A DNA stretch of 23,166 nucleotides from DAOTWP01 sp034435675 (GCA_034435675.1 DAOTWP010000342.1:1-23166); one strand, 5' to 3'; positions 1-6,803 are shown, counted from the first letter of the stretch. The notes: generated by a model from the sequence alone, not told the origin. Made by a program: numbers and translations.

Positions 1-234
1 GCCGCCCGCGTCGTGGGTGTTAAAGCGCAGCAGCACCTTTTTGTAGCCGATGAACATGTCCGGGTGATGATTCTGCGCCTCGCAGATTGCGCCAACTGCC
101 CCGGCAAACATGATCCCTGCCGGGTAATTCGGGAATGTGAAGGTCTTTATGAGCATGTCGCCGTCGCGCTGCCAGCCGGGCACGCTTGCCAGATGTTCGC
201 TGATCTGCGCATCGGTCAGGGGGGTGCTTGCCAT
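1..234 (-). CDS. 4a-hydroxytetrahydrobiopterin dehydratase (pterin-4a-carbinolamine dehydratase), partial at the window edge
   Basis: The 78 visible residues read in one frame from an ATG at 232-234, preceded by GGAGG about 7 nt upstream. The family signature is present: E52, then N55-H56-H57-P58-D59, Y64, and H74-D75 in NTHDAGG, matching the catalytic histidines and aspartate of the PCD/DCoH fold. The enzyme dehydrates 4a-hydroxy-tetrahydropterin during pterin recycling. Bacterial relatives either serve phenylalanine hydroxylase or belong to a group linked to molybdopterin work; no hydroxylase is in the window, so the substrate is open. Usual length is 95-115 residues, so roughly 20-30 C-terminal residues lie beyond position 1. 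It is transcribed divergently from the Argonaute gene across a 172-nt gap. Confidence 0.93.
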   Translation of the reverse strand, partial: MASTPLTDAQISEHLASVPGWQRDGDMLIKTFTFPNYPAGIMFAGAVGAICEAQNHHPDMFIGYKKVLLRFNTHDAGG

Positions 235-323
235 TTGTCGCCTCCTCACGGATTTTTCGTTATGCTGGTTGTACCAGACGCAGATGAGAACGGCGTGAAC
301 CGGCGCGTTGCCCCGGCGCGCAG

Positions 324-352
324 TTGCCCCACCCCGCCGCCGATTCTACAAT
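324..352 (+). promoter_or_regulatory. Putative sigma-70-type promoter for the Argonaute gene
   Basis: TTGCCC at 324-329 (4/6 match to TTGACA), a 17-nt spacer, then TACAAT at 347-352 (5/6 match to TATAAT). The predicted start near 359 gives a leader of about 48 nt before the ATG at 407. It lies inside the in-frame upstream extension of the Argonaute reading frame, which argues against starts before 407. Confidence 0.45.
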
Positions 353-406
353 ACAGGGTATGAGCATGTTGCCGGTGCAGCACCCACAGTCCAAAGGACA
401 GCCGCG

Positions 407-2521
407 ATGACCGATCCCTCGCTGTTTGTTGAGGTTTTCCCAATTGCCGAGGGGGCAGTGCGCGGATTAGCCGCCTATGCGCTGGAAATGACGGACAGCA
501 CCCTGCCGCATAGCGCCGGGGGCAAGCTGGCATACCGGCTGCGGCGGGCGTTCCCCGGTCACTGGGTCTGGGCAAATGGCAAGCTGATCACCGACCAGCC
601 GCGCACGGCGATTGAACTGACGATTACGCTCGACGGTCTCAAAACGGAAGGCGACCCGTTCAAGCGGGTGGCGGCGGTGCTGCCGCTGGAACGCTGGCAG
701 CCCAGCCCGCACGATGCCGCGCAGTTCGTCATCCGCGCGCTGCTGCCCGACCACGAAGACGCGCTGCGCAAGGCGCTGACGGGCACAGGTCTCAAGCTGC
801 AAAATGCCATCATCCAGCGTGACTGGCGGGCGCAGCCCTGGGTGATCGAGGATTTTCCGGCGCTCTCGCTGTCGGTGCTGTCCTACGTCTACTATCACCA
901 TCTGCTGAACAAATATGCGCAGGAGGCGGACGACCTGAAAACGCTGGTCGGCTTGCACGTGGCGGACAACACCTCGTCCATGCGCGGCGAGATCATCGCC
1001 ATCAGCGGTCCGCTGGGCGAACACCGCGCGCGCCTGCTGGAACTGACGCGCCGCCCGGTGATGCAGACCCTGCTGCGCAAAGCGCCCGATGATGAGCCGG
1101 TGGTGCGCGTGCTGTCCGGCGACAACGAATACGAATACGCTGCCAGTGCGCTGAAAATCGCGCCGCGCCCGGCAGAGATGGAGCGCTTCGGCATCAACCC
1201 GGCGCAGGCAAGCACGGCGCAGCATATCAAGCCAGTCCTGCGCGCGCAGATGGTGCGCACGATCAGCGATGTGCTCAAACATGCCGGGCTGATCGGCAAT
1301 GCGTTTAATGCGCGCCAGTTTCCTGACCTGTTCCTGCGTGCCACGTTTGAGGCGAATCTGCGCTTTGCCAATAACCGCGTGCGCCCCTACAACGCCGACA
1401 CGCTGGGCACAGATTACCAGACCGGCGGCACATTCCGCCGCGCCAAACGCTACGACAGCGCCCCGGTCAACATCGCGCTGATTAACGCGCTCGGTGAAGT
1501 CGTGGATGACTTCATGGAAGCGCTGCGCCGCAGCATCAGCAAGGATTACGGCTTTGAGATCAACGTGGTGCGCGAGCGCAAGGTGCGCGTGGTCAGCGAG
1601 AAGAATCTGCAAACCGCTGTGCGCGATGTGCAGAAAGAAGACCGCGATGTCGTGCTGGCGTTTTTCCCGGACAGCACGGGCGAAGGGGGCGACGATGACG
1701 CCAGCGATACCTATGTCAAGCAGCAGACGGTGGGGCGCGGCATCCCCGCGCTGATTGTGCATCAGAGCACGCTGGATCGCCCGGAAGCGATGTCCAGCAT
1801 GGTCATGGGGCTGCTGGCGCGCGCCGGCAACCTGCCGTATGTGCTGGCAGAACCGCTGGATTATGTGGATTTTATCGTCGGGCTGGATATTGCCCGCGAG
1901 GAGAAAAAGAGCAGCAAAAGCGAAGCCCTGACCTTCGTCAGCCGCATCTACAAGAGCGATGGCACGCTGGTCGGCTACACGCTGCACAGCGTCAGCATCG
2001 GCATGGGCGAGGCAATCCCGCTGGCGGTGATGCAAACGTTGTTCCCGGCGGAGATTTTTGGCAAGGCGCGCATCATCGTGCATTACGCGGGCTATCTGCG
2101 CGACGACGAACGCGCCCTGTTTGAGCGCTGGCGGGCGGCGGCTGGCACGCAGTTTTATCTGGTGGAGCTTGCCAGCAGCGGCGCGCCCCGTTTGTATGTG
2201 TCCGAACAGCGCGGCAGCAAGCCGGTGATCGTCGGCGCACCCTGGGGCAGTGCCTTCCGCCTGAGCAGCACCGAGGCGTTTCTGGTCGCCAGCCGCGCCC
2301 CGGCAGACGCCACGCCGCAGCCGCTGCATGTGCGCACGCATGAGCCATTCGGCATTGAGTGGGCGATGCATTCCGTGCTGGCGTTCACGTTCCTGCATTA
2401 TGGTGCGATGCTGCCGCCGCGCCTGCCGGTCACAGTGCAGCACAGCGAGTACATTGCCGAGAGTGTCGCGCGCGGGGTCATGCCGGACAAGCTCTTTGGC
2501 GATACTGCTTTCTGGCTGTAA
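407..2521 (+). CDS. Long prokaryotic Argonaute (pAgo), probably slicing-inactive
   Basis: 704 residues, within the usual long-pAgo range (about 650-800). The MID region is near 430-480, with Y436-x-K438 and GIPAL where active pAgos have GIPSQ. The PIWI domain follows: VGLDIARE gives the first catalytic aspartate (D494), and GMGEAIP gives the glutamate finger (E535). The third catalytic site, normally HRDG, reads H559-Y-A-G, so the aspartate is alanine (A561). The fourth, normally YAD, reads HSE (E681). The N-terminal 400 residues should hold the N and linker/PAZ-like parts, but I see no clear motif there. Expected role: guide-dependent nucleic-acid binding in defence, without target cleavage. 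The start is ATG 407, with AAAGGA about 9 nt upstream; the frame stays open to 308, but that stretch overlaps a likely promoter. No helicase, nuclease, Sir2 or membrane effector is adjacent; the next gene is a DNA methyltransferase. The pAgo identification is firm. Long-B assignment rests only on the degenerate site. Confidence 0.85.
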   Translation: MTDPSLFVEVFPIAEGAVRGLAAYALEMTDSTLPHSAGGKLAYRLRRAFPGHWVWANGKLITDQPRTAIELTITLDGLKTEGDPFKRVAAVLPLERWQPSPHDAAQFVIRALLPDHEDALRKALTGTGLKLQNAIIQRDWRAQPWVIEDFPALSLSVLSYVYYHHLLNKYAQEADDLKTLVGLHVADNTSSMRGEIIAISGPLGEHRARLLELTRRPVMQTLLRKAPDDEPVVRVLSGDNEYEYAASALKIAPRPAEMERFGINPAQASTAQHIKPVLRAQMVRTISDVLKHAGLIGNAFNARQFPDLFLRATFEANLRFANNRVRPYNADTLGTDYQTGGTFRRAKRYDSAPVNIALINALGEVVDDFMEALRRSISKDYGFEINVVRERKVRVVSEKNLQTAVRDVQKEDRDVVLAFFPDSTGEGGDDDASDTYVKQQTVGRGIPALIVHQSTLDRPEAMSSMVMGLLARAGNLPYVLAEPLDYVDFIVGLDIAREEKKSSKSEALTFVSRIYKSDGTLVGYTLHSVSIGMGEAIPLAVMQTLFPAEIFGKARIIVHYAGYLRDDERALFERWRAAAGTQFYLVELASSGAPRLYVSEQRGSKPVIVGAPWGSAFRLSSTEAFLVASRAPADATPQPLHVRTHEPFGIEWAMHSVLAFTFLHYGAMLPPRLPVTVQHSEYIAESVARGVMPDKLFGDTAFWL

Positions 2522-2633
2522 GGGCTGTCCCTCGCAATTTACTAGAACGGATGTTAGACTCGCAGCATCTGTCTGATAACTTTTGATGTGACTGTCTTGG
2601 AGGGTGTCTGAAAATCCTGGCACCGTTGCCTTG

Positions 2634-2662
2634 GTAGGGGCAGGTCTCAGACCCGCCCCTAC
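2634..2662. repeat. GTAGGGGC-type palindrome, copy 1
   Basis: Arms of 14 nt (2634-2647 and 2649-2662) around a single central base, with one mismatch. The left arm begins GTAGGGGC and the right arm ends GCCCCTAC. Related palindromes lie at 2849-2867 and, in degenerate form, at 18483-18506, all outside genes. This fits a dispersed REP- or MITE-like family. There is no T-run, so it does not look like a standard terminator. Confidence 0.75.
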
Positions 2663-2708
2663 GGGAGAAATCACGAATATTCGGACCGCCTCTTAACGCC
2701 GTTTACGT

Positions 2709-2801
2709 TTGACCCCAGCCCTCCCCACTGTGTGAGGGCTTCAAAACAACTTACATCCCCTGTGCATTTGGCGCAGCGAAATGGGGCAGGGGCGGGGTCA
2801 A
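2709..2801. repeat. 93-nt structure with imperfect terminal inverted repeats
   Basis: TTGACCCC at 2709-2716 is matched by GGGGTCAA at 2794-2801. The match extends imperfectly to about 18-19 nt (2709-2726 against 2783-2801, three differences). Nested inside is a second inverted pair, CCCCTG at 2757-2762 and CAGGGG at 2787-2792. No coding capacity. It could be a small non-autonomous element or a degenerate intergenic repeat; no target-site duplication is obvious. Confidence 0.5.
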
Positions 2802-2848
2802 TGGGTATGACGTTGTAATGTTGTGTAACGTCAGTGATGACTATTCCC

Positions 2849-2867
2849 GTAGGGGCGTCGCCCCTAC
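2849..2867. repeat. GTAGGGGC-type palindrome, copy 2
   Basis: A perfect 9-nt inverted repeat around one base: GTAGGGGCG, T, CGCCCCTAC. It shares the GTAGGGGC/GCCCCTAC ends with copy 1. It lies 24 nt before the chosen methyltransferase start, inside the region an upstream start at 2834 would make coding, which supports the later start. Confidence 0.75.
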
Positions 2868-2890
2868 CTGTACCCTACAGGATTCTGTTG

Positions 2891-4045
2891 ATGCGCAAGA
2901 AGCAGCAGACCCGCACCGACTCCCCGCCGCTGGCGCTGGATATCATCCATCAGGGCGACTGTATTACGGTTTTAGACACCCTGCCGGAAAAAAGTGTTGA
3001 CCTGATCTTTGCCGACCCACCCTACAACCTGCAACTGCGCAAGGAACTGCGCCGCCCCAACCAGACGCTGGTGGATGCCGTCGACGACGATTGGGACAAA
3101 TTCACCGATTTTGCTGCCTACGACGAATTCACGCGCCGCTGGCTGACCGCCTGCCGCCGGGTGCTGAAGGACACTGGCACGCTGTGGGTCATCGGTTCGT
3201 ATCACAACATTTACCGTGTGGGCGCGGCGCTGCAAGACCTCGGCTTCTGGTTCATCAATGACATCGTGTGGGATAAAGTCAATCCCATGCCCCAATTCCG
3301 GGGGACGCGCTTCACCAACGCACATGAAACGCTGCTGTGGTGCAAAAAGTCGCAGCGGCAGAAGCGCTACACCTTCAACTACCACGCCATGAAAAGCATG
3401 AACGACGGCAAGCAGATGCGCAGCGATTGGGAAATCCCGATCTGCACAGGCAGCGAACGTCTGACGGTGGACGGCAAAAAGGCACATTCAACGCAAAAGC
3501 CCGAAGCGCTGCTCTACCGGGTGATTCTGTCCAGTTCCAATCCCGGCGATGTTGTGCTGGACCCGTTCTTTGGCACGGGCACGACAGGCGCTGTCGCCAA
3601 GAAGCTGGGGCGACGTTTTATCGGCATCGAACGCGAAGCCGCCTACGTGCGGGCAGCGCAGGCACGCATCGACATGATCCCTGCCGCGCAGTTTGACGAA
3701 CAGGTCTACGGCAAAATTCCCACCCGGCGCAGCGCCCCGCGTGTGCCGTTCGCCACGCTGCTGGAACACGGCTATCTGACGCCGGGGCAAACGCTGTACT
3801 TCAACGCCCAACGCGACAGCATCGCAACCGTGCTGGCGGATGGCTCGCTGGTGCTGCCCAGCGGCGAACGCGGCTCAATCCACGCGCTGGGCGCAAAACT
3901 CACCGGGCGTGCCTCTGCCAACGGCTGGGATCAATGGTATTTTGCCGATGCCGAGTCCGGCGCACTGCACCCGATTGACCTGCTGCGCGAACGCTTCCGC
4001 CAATCATTCAACGGCGGGGCGGACGGCGGCACAGCGCCGGACTGA
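2891..4045 (+). CDS. CcrM-like beta-class adenine-N6 DNA methyltransferase with RAMA domain
   Basis: 384 residues from ATG 2891. Motif IV DPPY is at 42-45 and comes before the AdoMet-binding motif DPFFGTG at 224-230, the order of beta-class amino-methyltransferases. The stretch after DPPY (NLQLRKELRRP, then VDAVDDDWDKF) closely resembles Caulobacter CcrM, and HSTQKPE (199-205) is also typical. Residues of about 280-370 form a RAMA domain (VPFATLLEHGYLTPGQTLYF onward), as in CcrM (358 aa). The expected reaction is adenine methylation in GANTC (family knowledge; specificity not proven here). An in-frame ATG at 2834 exists, but the extension runs through a palindrome and does not resemble the family. 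No GANTC restriction enzyme is adjacent, so it looks solitary. The Shine-Dalgarno sequence is weak. Confidence 0.9.
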   Translation: MRKKQQTRTDSPPLALDIIHQGDCITVLDTLPEKSVDLIFADPPYNLQLRKELRRPNQTLVDAVDDDWDKFTDFAAYDEFTRRWLTACRRVLKDTGTLWVIGSYHNIYRVGAALQDLGFWFINDIVWDKVNPMPQFRGTRFTNAHETLLWCKKSQRQKRYTFNYHAMKSMNDGKQMRSDWEIPICTGSERLTVDGKKAHSTQKPEALLYRVILSSSNPGDVVLDPFFGTGTTGAVAKKLGRRFIGIEREAAYVRAAQARIDMIPAAQFDEQVYGKIPTRRSAPRVPFATLLEHGYLTPGQTLYFNAQRDSIATVLADGSLVLPSGERGSIHALGAKLTGRASANGWDQWYFADAESGALHPIDLLRERFRQSFNGGADGGTAPD

Positions 4046-4061
4046 GCGCCGCGCAGGAACG

Positions 4062-4166
4062 TTAATCCGCTGCCAGAATCTCCCCGGTCAGCGGGGCGTA
4101 CTGCTGCCCCTCGACATCCGGCAGCACACTGCAAAACAGGCGTTGTGGAAAGACAGTAATGTTCAT
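4062..4166 (-). CDS. Possible small protein of 34 residues
   Basis: A minus-strand frame from ATG at 4164-4166 to TAA at 4062-4064, with a good ribosome binding site (GGGAGGATGCCC just before the ATG). The product starts MNITVFPQRLFC and ends GEILAAD. It has no signal peptide, membrane segment or known motif. It is convergent with the methyltransferase gene, 17 nt from its stop codon. Only the Shine-Dalgarno placement supports it, and a decayed 5' fragment of a longer gene is equally possible. Confidence 0.3.
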   Translation of the reverse strand: MNITVFPQRLFCSVLPDVEGQQYAPLTGEILAAD

Positions 4167-4267
4167 GGGCATCCTCCCGGAGTCCGGCTCAGCACTTGCC
4201 CGGCTGCACTATAATCTAATGCTTACCCCCAAAATTACTAACTATCTCCATTAAGTTCACAGAGACG

Positions 4268-4295
4268 AAAAAACTCGAAAAAAACCGCAAAAAAA
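4268..4295. promoter_or_regulatory. Three phased A-tracts (likely intrinsically curved DNA)
   Basis: A-runs of 6, 7 and 7 bases begin at 4268, 4278 and 4289, so they repeat at 10-11 nt, one helical turn. This is the classic arrangement for intrinsic curvature. They end about 78 nt before the first GNAT gene and about 35 nt upstream of a TACACT hexamer, where an UP element or bending site would act. Confidence 0.5.
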
Positions 4296-4372
4296 GTAAC
4301 GATTCATGGCGGTCAGACCAGTTTCTTTTGTACACTAACATTACTGCGCATTAACACCCGGAGAGAGAGACC

Positions 4373-4924
4373 ATGATCGTTTTACCCGTAGATGACGATG
4401 TCGAGCTACGCCTGTTAGAACCGCATCATGCCCGGATGCTGCTGACGCTGCTGCAAACCAACCGGGCATTCCTGGCACCGTGGTTCGAGTGGGTCGAAGA
4501 CCTGATTACCACCAAAGAAACAACGCTGTATATTGAAGACGCCCTGGAAGATTACCGCACCAGCCGTTATTTTGCCCAGTTTGGCATCTTTTTTCGCGGG
4601 GAACTCGTCGGCTGTATCGGGTCCACCCGCCTGAAAACCTCCACCGGCAAACCGGAACTGAGCTTCTGGCTGAATCAGGCGCATACCGGACGCGGCATTA
4701 TCATCCGTTCGGCACGCATCTACCTGCGCTACATGTTCGGCTTGCTGCAAGTGCCACACCTTGAGGTTCACTGCGCAGTGGACAACCATCGCAGCCAGAA
4801 GATTGCTGAAACGCTCGGCTTCACACGCCAATCCGTCGGCGATTTTGCCGATGTCGTCGTCTACCAGATGACGCAGGCAGAATGGCAGCGGCGTTACGCT
4901 GAGGAACAAGCCTTTCCTAAATAG
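4373..4924 (+). CDS. GNAT N-acetyltransferase, RimJ/RimL-like (array member 1)
   Basis: 183 residues from ATG 4373, with GGAGAG just upstream. The pattern is RimL-type: N-terminal LRLLEPHHA, a central FGIFFRGELVGCIGS strand, an LSFWL strand, the acetyl-CoA pyrophosphate loop HTGRGI (104-109), then VDNHRSQKIAETLGF (137-151). These enzymes move an acetyl group from acetyl-CoA to an amino group, often a protein N-terminus or a small amine; the substrate cannot be told from sequence. It is closely related to the next two genes, which points to local duplication. A 224-nt gap with a tandem repeat separates it from array member 2, so it may be its own transcript. Confidence 0.88.
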   Translation: MIVLPVDDDVELRLLEPHHARMLLTLLQTNRAFLAPWFEWVEDLITTKETTLYIEDALEDYRTSRYFAQFGIFFRGELVGCIGSTRLKTSTGKPELSFWLNQAHTGRGIIIRSARIYLRYMFGLLQVPHLEVHCAVDNHRSQKIAETLGFTRQSVGDFADVVVYQMTQAEWQRRYAEEQAFPK

Positions 4925-4980
4925 ACCCTGTGCTCCCGCCCACCGCCCAGGTTCGCCGCTGCTGCCCGCACAGGCTGGTG

Positions 4981-5044
4981 CCGGGCTTTGCGCGCGCCGG
5001 GCTTTGCGCGCGCCGGGCTTTGCGCACGCCGGGCTTTGCGCACG
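4981..5044. repeat. Four tandem copies of a 16-nt unit
   Basis: Unit CCGGGCTTTGCGCRCG at 4981-4996, 4997-5012, 5013-5028 and 5029-5044. Copies 1-2 have G and copies 3-4 have A at the variable site. It lies between two GNAT genes, 57 nt after the first. No T-run or start signals are attached. It looks like slippage-type expansion and may vary in copy number between strains. Confidence 0.85.
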
Positions 5045-5148
5045 TCCCCGGCATAGGCTATGCTGGTGCAGATGAGCGTGTGTGCTGGCAGTGTGGATTG
5101 CCAGCATAACCCGCGGCGCAACCTGCCAGCGCACAACAGGAGCGGGCA

Positions 5149-5688
5149 ATGTTCAGCCATCCGATTAACGAACACCTGCAATTGCAACTGCTGCTCCCGC
5201 ACCATGCGGAGCCGCTGTTTGCGCTGATCGACGCCAACCGCGCGCATATTCACCCGTGGCTGCCCTGGGTGGACAGCACGCAAGCGGTGAATGATACGCG
5301 CGCGTTTATTACCCGTTCGCTCAAGCAGTTTGGCGATTTCGACGGCGCACAGTTTGGCATTTTTTACGCGGGGCAGATTGCCGGCTGCATCGGCATGCAT
5401 TACTTCGACTTTCAGGATCGTGACACAGAAATTGGCTACTGGCTGGGAGCGGCTTTTACCGGGCGCGGCATCATGACGGCGGCAGTCGCCACGCTCACCG
5501 GCTTTGCCCTGCGTGAATTGGGGTTAAACCGGGTGGAGATTCGCGCGGCGGTGGGCAATCGCAAAAGCCGCGCCGTGCCGGAGCGACTCGGGTTCACGCT
5601 GGAAGGGATTCTGCGCAGTGCCACCAGTCTGTATGGCACGCGGCATGATATGGCGGTTTACAGTATGCTGGCGGAGGAGTGGCGCTGA
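5149..5688 (+). CDS. GNAT N-acetyltransferase, RimJ/RimL-like (array member 2)
   Basis: 179 residues from ATG 5149, with AGGAG 7 nt upstream. It shares the layout of member 1: QLQLLLPHHAEPLFALIDAN (11-30), PWLPWV, a FGIFYAGQIAGCIGM strand, EIGYWLG, the acetyl-CoA loop FTGRGIMT (103-110), LGLNRVEIR, and ERLGFTLEGILR (145-156). This is the RimL/YdaF pattern of N-alpha-acetyltransferases and their small-molecule relatives; the substrate is unknown. Its TGA stop shares its A with the ATG of the next gene (TGATG at 5686-5690), so the two should be translationally coupled. Confidence 0.9.
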   Translation: MFSHPINEHLQLQLLLPHHAEPLFALIDANRAHIHPWLPWVDSTQAVNDTRAFITRSLKQFGDFDGAQFGIFYAGQIAGCIGMHYFDFQDRDTEIGYWLGAAFTGRGIMTAAVATLTGFALRELGLNRVEIRAAVGNRKSRAVPERLGFTLEGILRSATSLYGTRHDMAVYSMLAEEWR

Positions 5689-6803
5689 TGTTCACCCATC
5701 CGGTTGATGCTGAAGTCAGTCTGGTGCTGCTGCAGCCGCACCATGCGCAGGCGCTGCTGGCGCTGATGAACCGCAATGCTGCCTATAGCAGTCGCTGGCT
5801 GCCCCTAACCCGGCTGGAAACCGTCCAGCAGGCGCAGGAACTTATCGGTGGGGCGCTGCACAGGCTGGCTTCCGACGGCGAACTGCGCTGCGGCGTGCTC
5901 TATCAGGGCGAGCTGGTCGGGCGCGCCAGCCTGCATTCCGTGAGTCATGCGATGGCTGTGGCGGAACTGGGCTACCTGCTTGCTGAAGAATACACGGGCA
6001 GGGGCATCATGACACGCGCGCTGCGGGCGCTGGTGCATTTCGCCTTCACGGCGCTGGAAATCGCCCGCCTCGAAATCTACACCGCAGCCGAAAACGCCAG
6101 CAGTCGCACACTGGCAGAACGACTGGGGTTCACCTATGAACTGACGCACCGCCAGAAAACATGGCTGCGCGACCAGCCCGCAGACTTCGCCGTTTATGGG
6201 CTGCTGCGCGAGGAATGGCAGTCCGCCGCCGCGCCGCCGGCAGCACCGCCGCCCGCGCCGCCGCGCTTTGCCTACCGCATTGACGACACGCTGGTCTTCG
6301 GTCCGCTGCTGCGCCATGATGCCGCCGCCCTGCGCACAGCCATCAGCGCGAACCGGGCGCGCCTGGAAGCGTGGCTCAACTGGCCCCATCACATTCATAC
6401 ACTGCACGATGCGCAGGAGCATATTGCCGGGTCACTGCGCAATTTTGCCGCAGACGGCAGATTGCGCTGCGGCATCTGGCGGGCGGGGCTGCTGGTGGGC
6501 GGCATCAGCATTGTCGATTTTGACACGTACACCAACGCGCTGGAGATCGGCTACTGGGTGGATGCCCGCCACAGCGGCGGCGGCGTAATCACCCGCGCCA
6601 CCCGCGCCCTGACCGACGCGGCATTTGGCGAACTGGGCATGAACCGCGTGGTCATTCGCTGCGCGGTAGACAACGCCCGCAGCCGCGCGGTTGCCGAACG
6701 GCTGGGCTTTGTGCTGGAAGGCGTGCTGCGCGCCAACAACCGTCCGGGCGGGGTGTATCAGGATATTGCGCATTATAGTATGCTCAGAGAGGACTGGCAG
6801 TGA
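5688..6803 (+). CDS. Tandem double-GNAT N-acetyltransferase (two fused RimL-like domains)
   Basis: 371 residues, about twice the normal family length. Domain 1 spans about 1-178 (loop YTGRGIMT at 102-109, ERLGF at 144-148). A proline/alanine-rich linker spans about 179-192. Domain 2 spans about 194-371, repeating the layout (LEIGYW at 285-290, ERLGFVLEGVLR at 337-348). In domain 2 the acetyl-CoA loop reads HSGGGV, so the usual arginine between the glycines is lost. The start is the ATG at 5688 in the TGATG overlap with the previous gene; a GTG at 5679 in the same frame is less likely. The order fits in-cluster duplication followed by fusion. Substrates are unknown; one domain may be structural. 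Confidence 0.9.
   Translation: MFTHPVDAEVSLVLLQPHHAQALLALMNRNAAYSSRWLPLTRLETVQQAQELIGGALHRLASDGELRCGVLYQGELVGRASLHSVSHAMAVAELGYLLAEEYTGRGIMTRALRALVHFAFTALEIARLEIYTAAENASSRTLAERLGFTYELTHRQKTWLRDQPADFAVYGLLREEWQSAAAPPAAPPPAPPRFAYRIDDTLVFGPLLRHDAAALRTAISANRARLEAWLNWPHHIHTLHDAQEHIAGSLRNFAADGRLRCGIWRAGLLVGGISIVDFDTYTNALEIGYWVDARHSGGGVITRATRALTDAAFGELGMNRVVIRCAVDNARSRAVAERLGFVLEGVLRANNRPGGVYQDIAHYSMLREDWQ

Larger units (their letters stand above)
2522..2890. other. Gene-free, repeat-rich spacer between pAgo and methyltransferase genes
   Basis: 369 nt without a convincing gene. It holds a 29-nt near-perfect palindrome, a 93-nt inverted-repeat structure and a 19-nt palindrome, each listed separately. 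I find no clear promoter hexamers and no intrinsic terminator with a T-run directly after the Argonaute stop codon. Its length and repeats make simple co-transcription of the two genes doubtful. Confidence 0.7.
4046..4372. other. Spacer before the GNAT array
   Basis: 327 nt with no sizeable gene. It contains one possible 34-codon minus-strand reading frame (4062-4166), three phased A-tracts (4268-4295), and a TACACT hexamer at 4331-4336 that could be a -10 element but has no good -35 partner. Confidence 0.6.

Noticed and set aside
308..406. An upstream in-frame extension of the Argonaute gene
   Set aside because: It overlaps a likely promoter, lacks a ribosome site, and its residues are Arg/Pro-rich and unlike a pAgo N-terminus.
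2634..2662. The palindrome after the Argonaute gene as its terminator
   Set aside because: No T-run follows, the loop is a single base, and the same palindrome family appears in non-terminator positions.
467..2674. A 735-codon open frame on the minus strand opposite the Argonaute gene
   Set aside because: It is rich in Arg, His, Gln and Ala without any motif, and mirrors the codon bias of the real gene; this is common opposite GC-rich genes.
2834..2890. An earlier methyltransferase start codon at 2834
   Set aside because: The extension would translate a palindromic repeat, and the family body starts just after 2891.
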